NCBI GenBank assembly: GCA_036824045.1 | Contig: DAITAZ010000005.1 | Span: 1-64,000, forward strand | DNA length: 64,000 bases | From: DAITAZ01 sp036824045 | Lineage (GTDB): Bacteria; Pseudomonadota; Gammaproteobacteria; Burkholderiales; Rhodocyclaceae | Direction: 5' to 3' | In this document: positions 1-11,095 of the stretch, in pieces | Numbering within the stretch: position 1 is the first letter of the stretch | Layout: each line of letters opens with the position of its first letter | The notes under the pieces: model-generated | Seen by the model: only the letters and a program-made list of their open reading frames with translations | Database searches by the model: none | Told to the model about the DNA's origin: nothing | Made by a program: the position numbers and the translations under genes

Positions 1-1226
1 TAGTCGGCGTTGATCTTGACGTAGTCGTAGGAGAAATCACAGGTCCAGGTGGTCGCAGCAGCGACACCTCGCGCCAGATCCACGCGAATGGTGATTTCCG
101 CCTGGGCCATGACCCGGGCACCGTCTTCTTCCTGGTAGGCGGGATTGCGCCCGCCCTCGCAGGCAACCAGCACGTCGTCCAGCCACAACCGGACCTTTCC
201 CACGTCCAGCCCGACCACGCCGGAATTCCCGATGGCGGCGAGAATCCGGCCCAGGTTGGGGTCCGACGCGAAGAAGGCGGTCTTGACCAGGGGCGAATGA
301 GCGATGGCGTAGCCCACTGCCTTGCACTCGTCACGGTCCGCGCCCCCCTCTACCTGGATGGCGAGAAACTTGGTGGCCCCCTCGCCATCGCGGACGATAG
401 CCTGGGCGAGTTGTACCGCGACCTCCGATATGGCGGCCTTGAGCCGCGCACCGTCACCGGAGGCGAAATCGGCGATCTCCGGAGTGCCCGCAGCGCCGGT
501 GGCAATGAGGATGAAGCTGTCGTTGGTGGAGGTATCGCCGTCTACGGTGACACAGTTGAACGAACCGTCCGCCACCTCGCGAACCAGTTGCTCGAGGGCA
601 GCCTGGGCAATCGTCGCATCGGTGGCAACGAAACCCAGCATGGTCGCCATGTTGGGCTTGATCATCCCGGCGCCCTTGCTGATCCCGGTGACGGTAACCA
701 GCCGGCCACCCAGTTCGATCTGGCGGCTGGCAGCCTTGGGCTGGGTATCAGTGGTCATGATGCCCTGGGCCGCCGCGAACCAGTTGTCTGCGGCCAAGGC
801 CGTCTGGCAGCGCGGCAACCCGGCCACCAGCCGGTCCACGGGTAGGGATTCCATGATCACCCCGGTGGAAAAGGGCAGAACGGCCTGAGGGGGCACGCCC
901 ATCAGCCCGGCGACCGCTTCGCAGGTGGCTCGGGCGGCCTGTAGGCCAGACTCGCCTGTGCCGGCGTTGGCGATACCCGTGTTGATGACCAGCGCGCGAA
1001 TCTGCGCGCCCCCCCCGGAGGCCAGGTGCGCCTTGCACACCTGGACAGGAGCGGCACAGAAGCGATTCAGCGTGAACACGCCCGCCACCCGGCTACCCGG
1101 TGCCAGTTCAAACAAGGTGAGATCGCGGCGGTTCGCCTTTCGGATACCCGCTTCGGCCACCCCTACGCGGAGGCCAGCGACAGGCTTGAGGGTTGCAGGA
1201 TCGGGCAGGGGCAGGTTCACGGCCAT
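1..1226 (-). CDS. argJ: Bifunctional glutamate N-acetyltransferase/ornithine acetyltransferase ArgJ (3' end cut by the window)
   Basis: Moves the acetyl group from N-acetylornithine to glutamate and can also make N-acetylglutamate from acetyl-CoA, in the cyclic arginine pathway. ArgJ precursors self-cleave before the Thr of an ATML motif; here N-M-A-T-M-L puts the nucleophile at Thr195, followed by GFVATDA, giving the expected alpha and beta halves. The start is ATG at 1226, with GGGAG 8 bases upstream. 408 codons are visible and the reading ends at KINADY, only a few residues short of the usual family C-terminus, so almost nothing is missing. It lies downstream of secA on the same strand, with a hairpin between them. 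Confidence 0.96.
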   Translation of the reverse strand, partial: MAVNLPLPDPATLKPVAGLRVGVAEAGIRKANRRDLTLFELAPGSRVAGVFTLNRFCAAPVQVCKAHLASGGGAQIRALVINTGIANAGTGESGLQAARATCEAVAGLMGVPPQAVLPFSTGVIMESLPVDRLVAGLPRCQTALAADNWFAAAQGIMTTDTQPKAASRQIELGGRLVTVTGISKGAGMIKPNMATMLGFVATDATIAQAALEQLVREVADGSFNCVTVDGDTSTNDSFILIATGAAGTPEIADFASGDGARLKAAISEVAVQLAQAIVRDGEGATKFLAIQVEGGADRDECKAVGYAIAHSPLVKTAFFASDPNLGRILAAIGNSGVVGLDVGKVRLWLDDVLVACEGGRNPAYQEEDGARVMAQAEITIRVDLARGVAAATTWTCDFSYDYVKINAD

Positions 1227-1264
1227 GATGTCGGCTCCCAGCGAAAACTCAGGTTGAAATGACA

Positions 1265-1288
1265 AGGGCGCCCACTGCGGGGCGCCCT
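1265..1288 (-). terminator. Hairpin between secA and argJ, probable weak terminator or attenuator
   Basis: AGGGCGCC at 1265-1272 pairs perfectly with GGCGCCCT at 1281-1288 across an 8-base loop, 26 bases after the secA stop codon. In the direction of transcription only three T in a row follow (a few bases on), so termination would be inefficient and argJ may be partly read through from secA. Confidence 0.5.
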
Positions 1289-1313
1289 GGCGCGACAGAC
1301 AACGGCAAGCCGA

Positions 1314-4022
<2,709 letters not shown>

Positions 4023-4109
4023 ACGAGCCAAACTCGGGGAGGCATAAAGGGCGGGATTCTAACATGCCGGGTTCACGGGCACCCGCTGAAAAGGAACCCC
4101 GAAAAGCAC

Positions 4110-4131
4110 AAAGGGCCGCAAGCGGCCCTTT
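4110..4131 (-). terminator. Rho-independent terminator after the M23 peptidase gene
   Basis: AAAGGGCCG at 4110-4118 pairs with CGGCCCTTT at 4123-4131 around a CAAG loop (9 bp). On the minus strand it is followed by TGTGCTTTTC, giving a short U tract. It lies 22 bases after the stop codon of the M23 gene and before secA. Confidence 0.75.
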
Positions 4132-4153
4132 GCAAGATCGAAGGTCGTACCGG

Positions 4154-5098
4154 TTAGCGCCGCTGGGCCATCTGGGCAGCCCCGCCCGGCTCCAGGAACT
4201 TCACCGGATTGCGAGCGACACCCGCCACGCGAACCTCGAAGTGCAGGTGAGACCCGGTGGAACGACCGGTGGAACCCACCTCGGCAATTTTCTGGCCGCG
4301 ATTGACCACTGCACCGGGACGCACTGTGATCCGCGAGGCGTGAGCGTAACGCGTCACCAGATCATGACCGTGATCCACCTCGACCATATTCCCGTACTGG
4401 GGATGGTACTCGGCGTTGATCACCACACCTGCAGCCGCGGCAACGATGGGCGTCCCGGATGGAGCGGGGAAATCCAGCCCTTCATGCACAGCGCGCTGAT
4501 GAGTGAAGGGGTCGGAGCGCACACCAAAGCCGGATGTCCAGTTGGTATTCACCGGCATTACCGTCGGCAGGCGGGCGGCGCGCAAACGCTCCTCGAGAAT
4601 CTCGTTTTCAATCAGATCCAGATACTCGCTACGGGTCTGAACCTCGCGGGACAATTCATCCAGAGCACGCTCCAACTCACCCGAACTGATTGGCGTGCTC
4701 GCCGCCACGAAAGGGCCGCCCTGCCCCCCCTTCGGCTGTTTGTCCAGCGCTTTGAAGTCAGAAGATTTCACACCGACCAGCTTGCCCAGACGCTCACCAA
4801 GGGAGTCAAGACGCAGCAATTCCGCCTGCATCTGACCAAGCTTGACCGCCATCACATTCAGATGTTCGCGCGTCAGCTCCTGGGTTTTCTGTGCCTCTTC
4901 AGCGCGTACGCCCAAGGCAACTTCGTGCACCATGGGGAGCCTGAGATCTTCACCAGAGCGACCGGCCATGAACCAAAGCAAACTGGATACACCCAGCACC
5001 GCTGCCACGAAGACCGCCACCAGCAGGGTGACGTGTAGACGCGTCAGGGTGACGGTCTTGGCCGTTGCCATCCGGTCGGAGACCACAATAATATGCAC
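4154..5098 (-). CDS. M23-family metallopeptidase with LytM domain, membrane-anchored
   Basis: Probable cell wall endopeptidase, or a catalytic LytM domain acting in the periplasm. A single transmembrane segment (about residues 20-43, TLLVAVFVAAVLGV) is followed by a helical, probably coiled-coil stretch (about 55-170). The C-terminal M23 domain (about 190-310) has the zinc ligand signatures H-E-G-L-D-F and H-L-H-F-E, the latter in a TGSHLHFEV context. The start is GTG at 5098 because GAGGAGG sits five bases upstream; extending to an earlier ATG would bury that site. 314 residues. Homologues next to secA are common in betaproteobacteria. It is divergent from dciA with only 20 bases between the start codons. 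Confidence 0.93.
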   Translation of the reverse strand: MHIIVVSDRMATAKTVTLTRLHVTLLVAVFVAAVLGVSSLLWFMAGRSGEDLRLPMVHEVALGVRAEEAQKTQELTREHLNVMAVKLGQMQAELLRLDSLGERLGKLVGVKSSDFKALDKQPKGGQGGPFVAASTPISSGELERALDELSREVQTRSEYLDLIENEILEERLRAARLPTVMPVNTNWTSGFGVRSDPFTHQRAVHEGLDFPAPSGTPIVAAAAGVVINAEYHPQYGNMVEVDHGHDLVTRYAHASRITVRPGAVVNRGQKIAEVGSTGRSTGSHLHFEVRVAGVARNPVKFLEPGGAAQMAQRR

Positions 5099-5118
5099 TT
5101 TTTCCTCCTCGCAAGCCC

Positions 5119-5565
5119 ATGGCAAGCCGACCACTCGACTCGTTCATGAGAACCTCTGAAGCACTCGCGCAACTCGAGAGCCACGCGCGCCGACTCGGCC
5201 GCGCTCAAGAGGTTTTTCTTCAGGTCACCCCCGAGATGCTGGCCAGCGCATGCCACGTGGCCAATCTTAAAGCGGGGAAGCTGATTCTCCGTGCCAAGAA
5301 TGGCGCGGTCGCCGCGAAGTTGAAACAACTGGAACCCACCCTGCGCGACGAGTTATGTTTTCGAGGACTGGAAGTTACAGAAATAGAAATCAAAGTTCAA
5401 GTTCGAAATTTTACAAATGAACGGGACTTGACCCATATCAAACGCCCTCCCGTCCGGCACATTGGTCCGTCTGGACGTTCCGCACTTGCAAATCTGGCAA
5501 ACAGTTTGCCTGAGGATTCGCCACTGGCTTGTGCGCTGCACAATCTAATCGCCCGAAGCAATTGA
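5119..5565 (+). CDS. dciA: DciA-like protein, DUF721 family
   Basis: DUF721 proteins of the DciA type bind the replicative helicase DnaB and help load it in bacteria lacking DnaC. The 148-residue product opens with RPLDSF and carries the conserved core CHVANLKAGKLILRAKN (about residues 45-61) and the basic K-L-K-Q-L-E-P-T-L strand. The rest is divergent and ends in a poorly conserved tail. The ATG at 5119 is chosen because the R-P-L-D-S start is typical, though no clear Shine-Dalgarno precedes it. Around 5380-5430 the DNA is clearly AT-richer than its surroundings. It is divergent from the M23 gene and convergent with the next small gene (5-base gap). Confidence 0.85.
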   Translation: MASRPLDSFMRTSEALAQLESHARRLGRAQEVFLQVTPEMLASACHVANLKAGKLILRAKNGAVAAKLKQLEPTLRDELCFRGLEVTEIEIKVQVRNFTNERDLTHIKRPPVRHIGPSGRSALANLANSLPEDSPLACALHNLIARSN

Positions 5566-5570
5566 GCCTC

Positions 5571-5753
5571 TCAATGAGGGAGGACACGCTCCACAAAAAA
5601 CAGTGATAAAACCAACAGCCCAGCCCAGATTGCCATCCGCACGATTTTTCCGGCCCGCGACAGCCACCTACGATCTCCAGTGACAATGTAAAAAATGATT
5701 AACAGAGCACTGACCGCAACCGCCAGGATGAAGAGCAGACGCAGGAGAAACAC
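5571..5753 (-). CDS. Small two-helix inner membrane protein of unknown function
   Basis: A 60-residue protein starting at GTG 5753, 14 bases after the lpxC stop. It has two hydrophobic segments, about residues 2-24 (FLLRLLFILAVAVSALLIIF) and 43-56 (MAIWAGLLVLSLFF), joined by a basic loop with GDRRWLSRAGK, so it should be an inner membrane hairpin. I do not recognise a named family. The position suggests co-transcription with lpxC. The weakest point is the start: no good ribosome binding site is seen before the GTG, so translation may depend on coupling to lpxC. Confidence 0.7.
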   Translation of the reverse strand: MFLLRLLFILAVAVSALLIIFYIVTGDRRWLSRAGKIVRMAIWAGLLVLSLFFVERVLPH

Positions 5754-5767
5754 AACGCGGGAACCGA

Positions 5768-6685
5768 TCAGGCCGCGAGGGGCACGTACAGGCCCGAGAC
5801 CGTCGCCGGGGTGGATTCGGGATTCTCGAACGAAACCAGCTCCCAAGCACTCTCGTCCGCCAGCAGGGCACGGAGCAACTGGTTGTTGAGGGCATGACCA
5901 GATTTGTGAGCTGAGAAAGACGCCAGCAATGGGTGGCCCACCAGATACAGGTCACCCACGGCATCAAGGATCTTGTGGCGAACGAACTCGTCGGCAAAGC
6001 GCAACCCGTCTGCGTTGAGCACGCGATATTCATCCATCACAATCGCATTCTCGAGGTTGCCCCCCAAGGCCAACCCGCGCTCCCAAAGAAACTCCACTTC
6101 CTGTGTGAAGCCAAAGGTGCGCGCCCGGGCAATCTCCCGCACATAGGAGTTGTCGGCAAAATCCACCGTCACAGTGGTTGCTGAACGCTTGATCGCCGGG
6201 TGAGGAAATACGATGGAGAAAGTGAGGCGGTATCCGTCGTAAGGGTCGAAACGGGCCCACTTGTCTCCGTCCCTCACCTCCACAGCCTTACGAACCCGAA
6301 TGAATCGCTTGGGCGCATTCTGTTCTTCCAGCCCGGCAGACTGGATCAGGAATGCAAAAGGACCTGCGCTTCCATCGAGGATGGGGATTTCCGGAGCGTC
6401 CACATCCACAAACACGTTGTCCACGCCCAACCCGCACAGGGCTGACATCAGATGTTCCACCGTACCGATCTTCACCTGCCCGTTCTTGAGGCAGGAAGCC
6501 ATACTGGTGTCGGTGACGGCGAGGGGATCGGTGCGCAACTCCACCGGCGGGTCCAAGTCCACGCGGCGGAACACCACACCTGTGTCCACAGCTGCCGGCC
6601 GGAGCGTAATCCTCACCTTGAGACCGCTATGCAGGCCTACGCCCGTGGCGGATATCAGGGACTTGAGGGTACGTTGCCTGAGCAT
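5768..6685 (-). CDS. lpxC: UDP-3-O-acyl-N-acetylglucosamine deacetylase LpxC
   Basis: Zinc amidase catalysing the first committed step of lipid A synthesis in the cytoplasm. The zinc ligands are visible as His78 in VEHLMSAL and His237/Asp241 in RHKILDAVGD, with catalytic His264 in AHKSGHALNN. This matches the E. coli arrangement almost residue for residue. 305 residues, normal length. It follows ftsZ in the usual proteobacterial order, separated by a stem-loop and 162 bases that hold a possible promoter, so its expression may be partly independent of the division genes. Confidence 0.98.
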   Translation of the reverse strand: MLRQRTLKSLISATGVGLHSGLKVRITLRPAAVDTGVVFRRVDLDPPVELRTDPLAVTDTSMASCLKNGQVKIGTVEHLMSALCGLGVDNVFVDVDAPEIPILDGSAGPFAFLIQSAGLEEQNAPKRFIRVRKAVEVRDGDKWARFDPYDGYRLTFSIVFPHPAIKRSATTVTVDFADNSYVREIARARTFGFTQEVEFLWERGLALGGNLENAIVMDEYRVLNADGLRFADEFVRHKILDAVGDLYLVGHPLLASFSAHKSGHALNNQLLRALLADESAWELVSFENPESTPATVSGLYVPLAA

Positions 6686-6745
6686 GTCGATCTACCATGG
6701 CCCACGGTACCTGGGCCTAACCCGATTGCAAAAGTTTGTTGTTGA

Positions 6746-6751
6746 AGTTTA
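6746..6751 (-). promoter_or_regulatory. Possible lpxC promoter (extended -10)
   Basis: On the minus strand the sequence TGCTAAACT gives an extended -10 element (TGn plus TAAACT), about 60 bases before the lpxC ATG. No convincing -35 is present, as expected when an extended -10 is used. Confidence 0.4.
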
Positions 6752-6802
6752 GCACTCACCGCAAGCTAACGCCCGCGCCCGCCAGTTTGCTGACACGCAG
6801 TC

Positions 6803-6837
6803 CGGTGCCGGGCCCGGAGGGCTTGTGCCCGGCACCG
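6803..6837 (-). terminator. Stem-loop just after ftsZ, terminator-like without U tract
   Basis: An 11-bp perfect stem, CGGTGCCGGGC at 6803-6813 with its complement at 6827-6837, and a 13-base loop, 10 bases past the ftsZ stop codon. No T run follows on the minus strand, so it may act as an mRNA 3'-end stabiliser or pause site rather than a classical terminator. Confidence 0.5.
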
Positions 6838-6847
6838 CTGCCCGCCA

Positions 6848-7996
6848 TCAGTCAGCCTGCTTGCGCAGGAACGCCGGGATGTCGTACTTATCCACCCCAT
6901 TGGCTGTCATGGCTTCCACTGCGCTCAAGGCCTGGCTACGGCCGTTCCGGAATACCGACGGCAAGGCGTAGTCTTCGTAGTTGGGAGCGACCGGCACGTC
7001 GTGCGTCCCGGTGCGCTGCACCAGCCTCATGTCTGGCTTGGCAGCCTTTTGCTGCTGGCCCAGTCCGGTGGCAACCACGGTGACGCGCAGGCGGTCTTCC
7101 ATCGCTTCGTCGAATACAGCACCAAAGAAGATCTGCGCATCTTCGGCGGCATACTCCTTGATGGTGCTCATCACCTCGTTCACTTCCTTCATCTTCAAGG
7201 CAGTGGAAGCCGTGATGTTCACCAGCACGCCTCGCGCTCCTGCAATCGACATACCCTCCAGCAGCGGACTGGTTACGGCCTGCTCGGCAGCCAAGCGGGC
7301 GCGATCGATGCCGGCGGCAAGGGCGGACCCCATGATCGCCATACCCATCTCACCCATCAGGGTCCGAACGTCCTCGAAGTCCACGTTGACCAGACCGGGG
7401 GAGTTGATGATCTCGGCAATCCCTCCTACCGCGTTGTGAAGCACGTCATCGGCTGCCTTGAAAGCTTCCTGCATGGATACGTCGTCGCCCAACACCTCCA
7501 TCAGGCGCTCATTGAGGATGACAATCAAAGAATCCACGTGCTTGGCCAGTTCCTCGATACCCGCTTCAGCCGCGCGCATCCGCTTGCCTTCGAAGAGGAA
7601 AGGCTTGGTCACCACGCCCACGGTAAGGATGCCCATGTCGCGCGCCACCTCGGCCACCACCGGGGCGGCACCGGTTCCGGTGCCGCCGCCCATGCCAGCG
7701 GTGATGAAAACCATGTGCGCTCCTTTGAGCGCATCGGCGATGGTCTCCCGCTCTTCAATGGCGGCCACGCGCCCCTGATCAGGCTTGGCGCCGGCCCCCA
7801 GCCCGGTCTTGCCGAGCTGGATACGCACCGGCGCCGCCACGCGGCTCAACGCCTGGGCATCGGTATTGGCGCAGATGAAATCCACGCCCTGCATGCCTTC
7901 GCGAATCATGTGATCGACGGCATTACCTCCCGCGCCACCCACACCCACCACCTTGATGATGGTTCCAGACGGTTCCTTATCGATGATCTCGAACAT
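6848..7996 (-). CDS. ftsZ: Cell division GTPase FtsZ
   Basis: Tubulin-like GTPase that polymerises into the Z ring at midcell. The GTP-binding signature GGGTGTG is at residues 103-109, the T7 synergy loop appears as NVDFEDV, and the conserved C-terminal tail YDIPAFLRKQ, which binds FtsA and other partners, is intact. 382 residues. The ribosome binding site GGAGGG lies eight bases before the ATG. The 162-base spacer after ftsA is the longest gap inside the cluster between ftsL and ftsZ, suggesting extra local control, although I see no confident promoter there. Confidence 0.99.
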   Translation of the reverse strand: MFEIIDKEPSGTIIKVVGVGGAGGNAVDHMIREGMQGVDFICANTDAQALSRVAAPVRIQLGKTGLGAGAKPDQGRVAAIEERETIADALKGAHMVFITAGMGGGTGTGAAPVVAEVARDMGILTVGVVTKPFLFEGKRMRAAEAGIEELAKHVDSLIVILNERLMEVLGDDVSMQEAFKAADDVLHNAVGGIAEIINSPGLVNVDFEDVRTLMGEMGMAIMGSALAAGIDRARLAAEQAVTSPLLEGMSIAGARGVLVNITASTALKMKEVNEVMSTIKEYAAEDAQIFFGAVFDEAMEDRLRVTVVATGLGQQQKAAKPDMRLVQRTGTHDVPVAPNYEDYALPSVFRNGRSQALSAVEAMTANGVDKYDIPAFLRKQAD

Positions 7997-8158
7997 TTTG
8001 GTTGCCCTCCGTTATACCTATGTACCTAGCCTTGTCTCACCTGTCCCTGCTCGTCCTGCGCGCAGAGCGCGGCCTTCCAGCCCCACTCTCCGCAACCGCG
8101 CGGTTACGGTGATCCCCATTTCAAGCAAACTGCACTACCGCAAAAGCACTGACCCTGT

Positions 8159-9388
8159 TCAGAAGTTCTTTTCAAACCACGACTTCATCTTCGACCACAC
8201 CTGCTTGACCGACCCGCCATCGCTTGGCACATAGCCCCGCCGCCGATGGCCCGCCGCATCGATGATCAGCCCCATGGCCGTGGCGAAGCGGGGGTGCCGC
8301 ACCACCTCAGCCATCGGGCCCTCGTACTTGGGAATACCCACCTTCACCGGCATGTGGAAGATCTCTTCCCCCAGTTCCCCCATCCCTTCCATCACCGCGG
8401 ATCCACCCGTAAGCACGATGCCGGAGGAAAGCAATTCCTCGTAACCGCTGCGGCGCAATTCGGCCTGCACCAACTGGAAAAGCTCTTCCACCCGCGGCTG
8501 GATGACGTCGGCCAGCGCCTGACGGGAGAGCTTGCGCGGCCCCCGCTCGCCGATGCCGGGCACATCAATCATCTGTTCGGGTTCCGCCAGCTGCTGGAGG
8601 GCCACACCATGCCGGATCTTGATCTCCTCCGCATCCGGGATGGGCGTACGCAGTGCCATGGCAATGTCGTTGGTAATCTGGTCGCCGGCGATTGGAATCA
8701 CTGCCGTGTGCCGGATCGCGCCATCGGTGAACACCGCGATGTCCGTGGTCCCGCCACCAATGTCCACAAGGCACACACCCAGTTCGCGCTCGTCGTCCGA
8801 CAGCACCGCATAGCTGGAAGCCAGTTGCTGCAGCACTAGGTCTTCCACCTCGAGACCACAGCGCTTGACGCACTTGACGATGTTCTGGGCGGCGGAAACA
8901 GCACCCGTCACGATGTGAACCTTCACCTCCAGCCGCACCCCACTCATCCCGATCGGCACGCGAACTCCGTCCTGACCGTCGATGATGAACTCCTGGGTCA
9001 TCACGTGCAGCACTTGCTGGTCCGCCGGCAAAGGCATGGCTCGGGCAGTTTCAAGCACCCGCTCCACATCATTCTGGGTGACCTCCTTGTCCTTGATCGC
9101 CACCATGCCGTTGGAGTTGAAACTGCGGATGTGGCTGCCGGCGATCCCCGTCGCCACATGGGAAACCCGGCACTGCGCAACCTGGGAAACCTCCTCGATC
9201 GCGCGCGAGATGGACTCCACCGTTGCCTCGATGTCCACCACCACACCCTTTTTCAGGCCCTTGGCTTGCTGGTTGCTGATGCCCAAGACCTCCAGCACCC
9301 CATCGGGCCGTACCTCGGCAACCACCGCCACCACTTTCGAGGTGCCGATATCCAGGCCAACGATCAAATCCTTGCTTTCCCTGCTCAT
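8159..9388 (-). CDS. ftsA: Cell division protein FtsA
   Basis: Actin-like ATPase that tethers FtsZ to the membrane and recruits later division proteins. The N-terminal phosphate-binding motif GLDIGTSKVVAVV, the second one VDIGGGTTDIAVF (about residue 205), and the C-terminal amphipathic membrane-targeting helix (VWSKMKSWFEKNF) are all present. 409 residues. Its ATG overlaps the ftsQ stop codon by 4 bases, so translation is probably coupled. Confidence 0.99.
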   Translation of the reverse strand: MSRESKDLIVGLDIGTSKVVAVVAEVRPDGVLEVLGISNQQAKGLKKGVVVDIEATVESISRAIEEVSQVAQCRVSHVATGIAGSHIRSFNSNGMVAIKDKEVTQNDVERVLETARAMPLPADQQVLHVMTQEFIIDGQDGVRVPIGMSGVRLEVKVHIVTGAVSAAQNIVKCVKRCGLEVEDLVLQQLASSYAVLSDDERELGVCLVDIGGGTTDIAVFTDGAIRHTAVIPIAGDQITNDIAMALRTPIPDAEEIKIRHGVALQQLAEPEQMIDVPGIGERGPRKLSRQALADVIQPRVEELFQLVQAELRRSGYEELLSSGIVLTGGSAVMEGMGELGEEIFHMPVKVGIPKYEGPMAEVVRHPRFATAMGLIIDAAGHRRRGYVPSDGGSVKQVWSKMKSWFEKNF

Positions 9389-10191
9389 TTCTTTCCCTGC
9401 TTGTCTGTCTTGTTCCCGCGGCTACTGGTCTTGACCGCGAATCCGTTGGGGTAACGCAGATCCACCACTGCAACCGGATCGCGGAATTTCTTGGCCATCT
9501 CCTGCTGTACCGAAACAAAGCGGGTCAGCCGCTCCGAAAAGCTATCCAAGCCCTCGTCACGACCAAACTCCAGGCTCAACCCATCATCCAGCCTTACCTT
9601 CCACGCCTGCCGCGGGGTCAGCACCAATTCCTCCGGGCTGCGCCCCACCGGGGCCAGTTGTTCCTGCAGGATCTGGTACCGCGCCAACATCGTCGCCGCC
9701 GAGCCATCTGGCCCCTTGAACAGCGGCAGGGGCTCACGGCTCCTGGCGGCAAACACTTCGCCCTCCTGGCTTACCAGGCGGGAGTTGTCACCGTCCGCCT
9801 CGAACCACTGAGCGGCGGCCTCGTACTCCTGCACTTCCAGCTCGAGCCCGTCGGGCCAACGCCGACGCACTTCCGCCCGTCGTACCCACGGCACCTGCTC
9901 GAATGCCGCCCGCACTTCATCCAGCCGCAGGGTGAAGAAGTTCCCCTTCAGGTTGGCCCGCAACGCATACTCCAGATGCTTCGGGTCCACCCGGTTGAGC
10001 GGACTGAGCACCTCCAGTTCTTTCACCGGCAACAGCGGCATGCGCAGCACCGCCACGCCTGCGGCATAGGACAGGGCCAGGATACCGACCGCGTAGAGCG
10101 TGTCGGCCATCAGGTTCAGCGCCCACGGCCTGTCCCACAGGCCTGCGGCTTCGCGGCTCTGTCGCTGGTTGCGGCGAAAGACCTTAACCAA
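9385..10191 (-). CDS. ftsQ: Cell division protein FtsQ
   Basis: Bitopic inner membrane protein of the FtsQLB divisome subcomplex. One transmembrane helix (about residues 30-50, TLYAVGILALSYAAGVAVL) is followed by a periplasmic POTRA domain (about 55-130, including NRVDPKHLEYALRANL and PWVRRAEVRRRWPDGLE) and a beta domain to residue 250. The reading starts with TTG at 10191, overlapping the end of ddl by 8 bases. The next in-frame ATG would sit inside the start of the membrane helix, so TTG is preferred, but the start is not certain. Confidence 0.95.
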   Translation of the reverse strand: MVKVFRRNQRQSREAAGLWDRPWALNLMADTLYAVGILALSYAAGVAVLRMPLLPVKELEVLSPLNRVDPKHLEYALRANLKGNFFTLRLDEVRAAFEQVPWVRRAEVRRRWPDGLELEVQEYEAAAQWFEADGDNSRLVSQEGEVFAARSREPLPLFKGPDGSAATMLARYQILQEQLAPVGRSPEELVLTPRQAWKVRLDDGLSLEFGRDEGLDSFSERLTRFVSVQQEMAKKFRDPVAVVDLRYPNGFAVKTSSRGNKTDKQGKK

Positions 10192-11095
10192 GGCGGGCCA
10201 ACTCCAGAATCTTCAGGCACAGCGTTTCAAAGCTCAGGCCCGCCGCACGGGCGGCCATCGGCACCAACGAGTGTCCGGTCATCCCCGGGGACGTATTCAT
10301 CTCCAGCAGGAAAGGCCGGCCTTCCCCGTCCAGCATCACGTCCGCCCGGCCCCAACCACGGCACCCCAGGTAGCGGGCGGCCGCCAGCACCAGGGACTGA
10401 ACCTCCTGCTCAAGTGCCTGCGGCAAACCACTTGGGCAAAAATACTGGGTGGTGTCGGTAAAGTATTTGTTCTGGTAGTCGTAGTTACCCGAAGGGGCAA
10501 CAATCCGTACGACTGGCAACGCCTGGTCGCAAAGAAAAGCACAGGTGAGTTCCTGCCCCGAAACGAAGGCTTCCGCAAGCACCAGCGCGTCATGGCGCGC
10601 AGCGGCAGCGTAGGCTTCCGGCAGTTGCTCCACCGCAGTCACTTTGGTGGCGCCCACGCTCGAACCTTCACGGGCGGGTTTCACAAAGATGGGCAGCCCC
10701 AAGGCATCCACCACAGCATTCCAGTCGGTCTCCGCATCCAGTACGCGATAGGCCGGCGTGGGCAGGCCGTTGGCCATCCACACCATCTTGGTCCGCCACT
10801 TGTCCATGGCGATGGCCGATGCCATGACGCCGCTACCGGTGTAGGGGATGCCCATCAGTTCGAGCGCGCCCTGCATGGTTCCGTCCTCTCCGCCCCGCCC
10901 GTGCAAGGTGATGAACGCCCGCTGAAATCCCTGGTCGGCAAGTTTCCATACCGGCTGCTCGGCCGGGTCGAAGGCATGGGCATCGACGCCGCTCGCCACC
11001 AGGGACTGCAACACCGCGTTCCCCGACATGAGCGAGATGTCGCGCTCCGCGGAGCTTCCCCCCATCAGTACAGCCACTTTTCCGAATCCGCTCAC
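10184..11095 (-). CDS. ddl: D-alanine--D-alanine ligase
   Basis: ATP-grasp enzyme joining two D-Ala residues for the peptidoglycan precursor. The family landmarks are the N-terminal VLMGGSSAERDISLMSG, the HGRGGEDGTMQG loop, PxFVKPAREGSSVG, and the C-terminal EMNTSPGMTGHSLVP. 303 residues, the typical DdlB size. It starts with GTG at 11095, whose last two bases form part of the murB stop (GTGA overlap). Confidence 0.98.
   Translation of the reverse strand: MSGFGKVAVLMGGSSAERDISLMSGNAVLQSLVASGVDAHAFDPAEQPVWKLADQGFQRAFITLHGRGGEDGTMQGALELMGIPYTGSGVMASAIAMDKWRTKMVWMANGLPTPAYRVLDAETDWNAVVDALGLPIFVKPAREGSSVGATKVTAVEQLPEAYAAAARHDALVLAEAFVSGQELTCAFLCDQALPVVRIVAPSGNYDYQNKYFTDTTQYFCPSGLPQALEQEVQSLVLAAARYLGCRGWGRADVMLDGEGRPFLLEMNTSPGMTGHSLVPMAARAAGLSFETLCLKILELARLG

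Noticed and set aside
4645..4700. Possible coiled-coil protein as evidence for an EnvC-type activator rather than a peptidase
   Set aside because: The zinc ligand motifs of the M23 domain are intact, so an active enzyme is the simpler reading.
6803..6837. Stem-loop after ftsZ as a standard Rho-independent terminator
   Set aside because: There is no T run after the stem on the transcribed strand, so it is listed only as a terminator-like structure.
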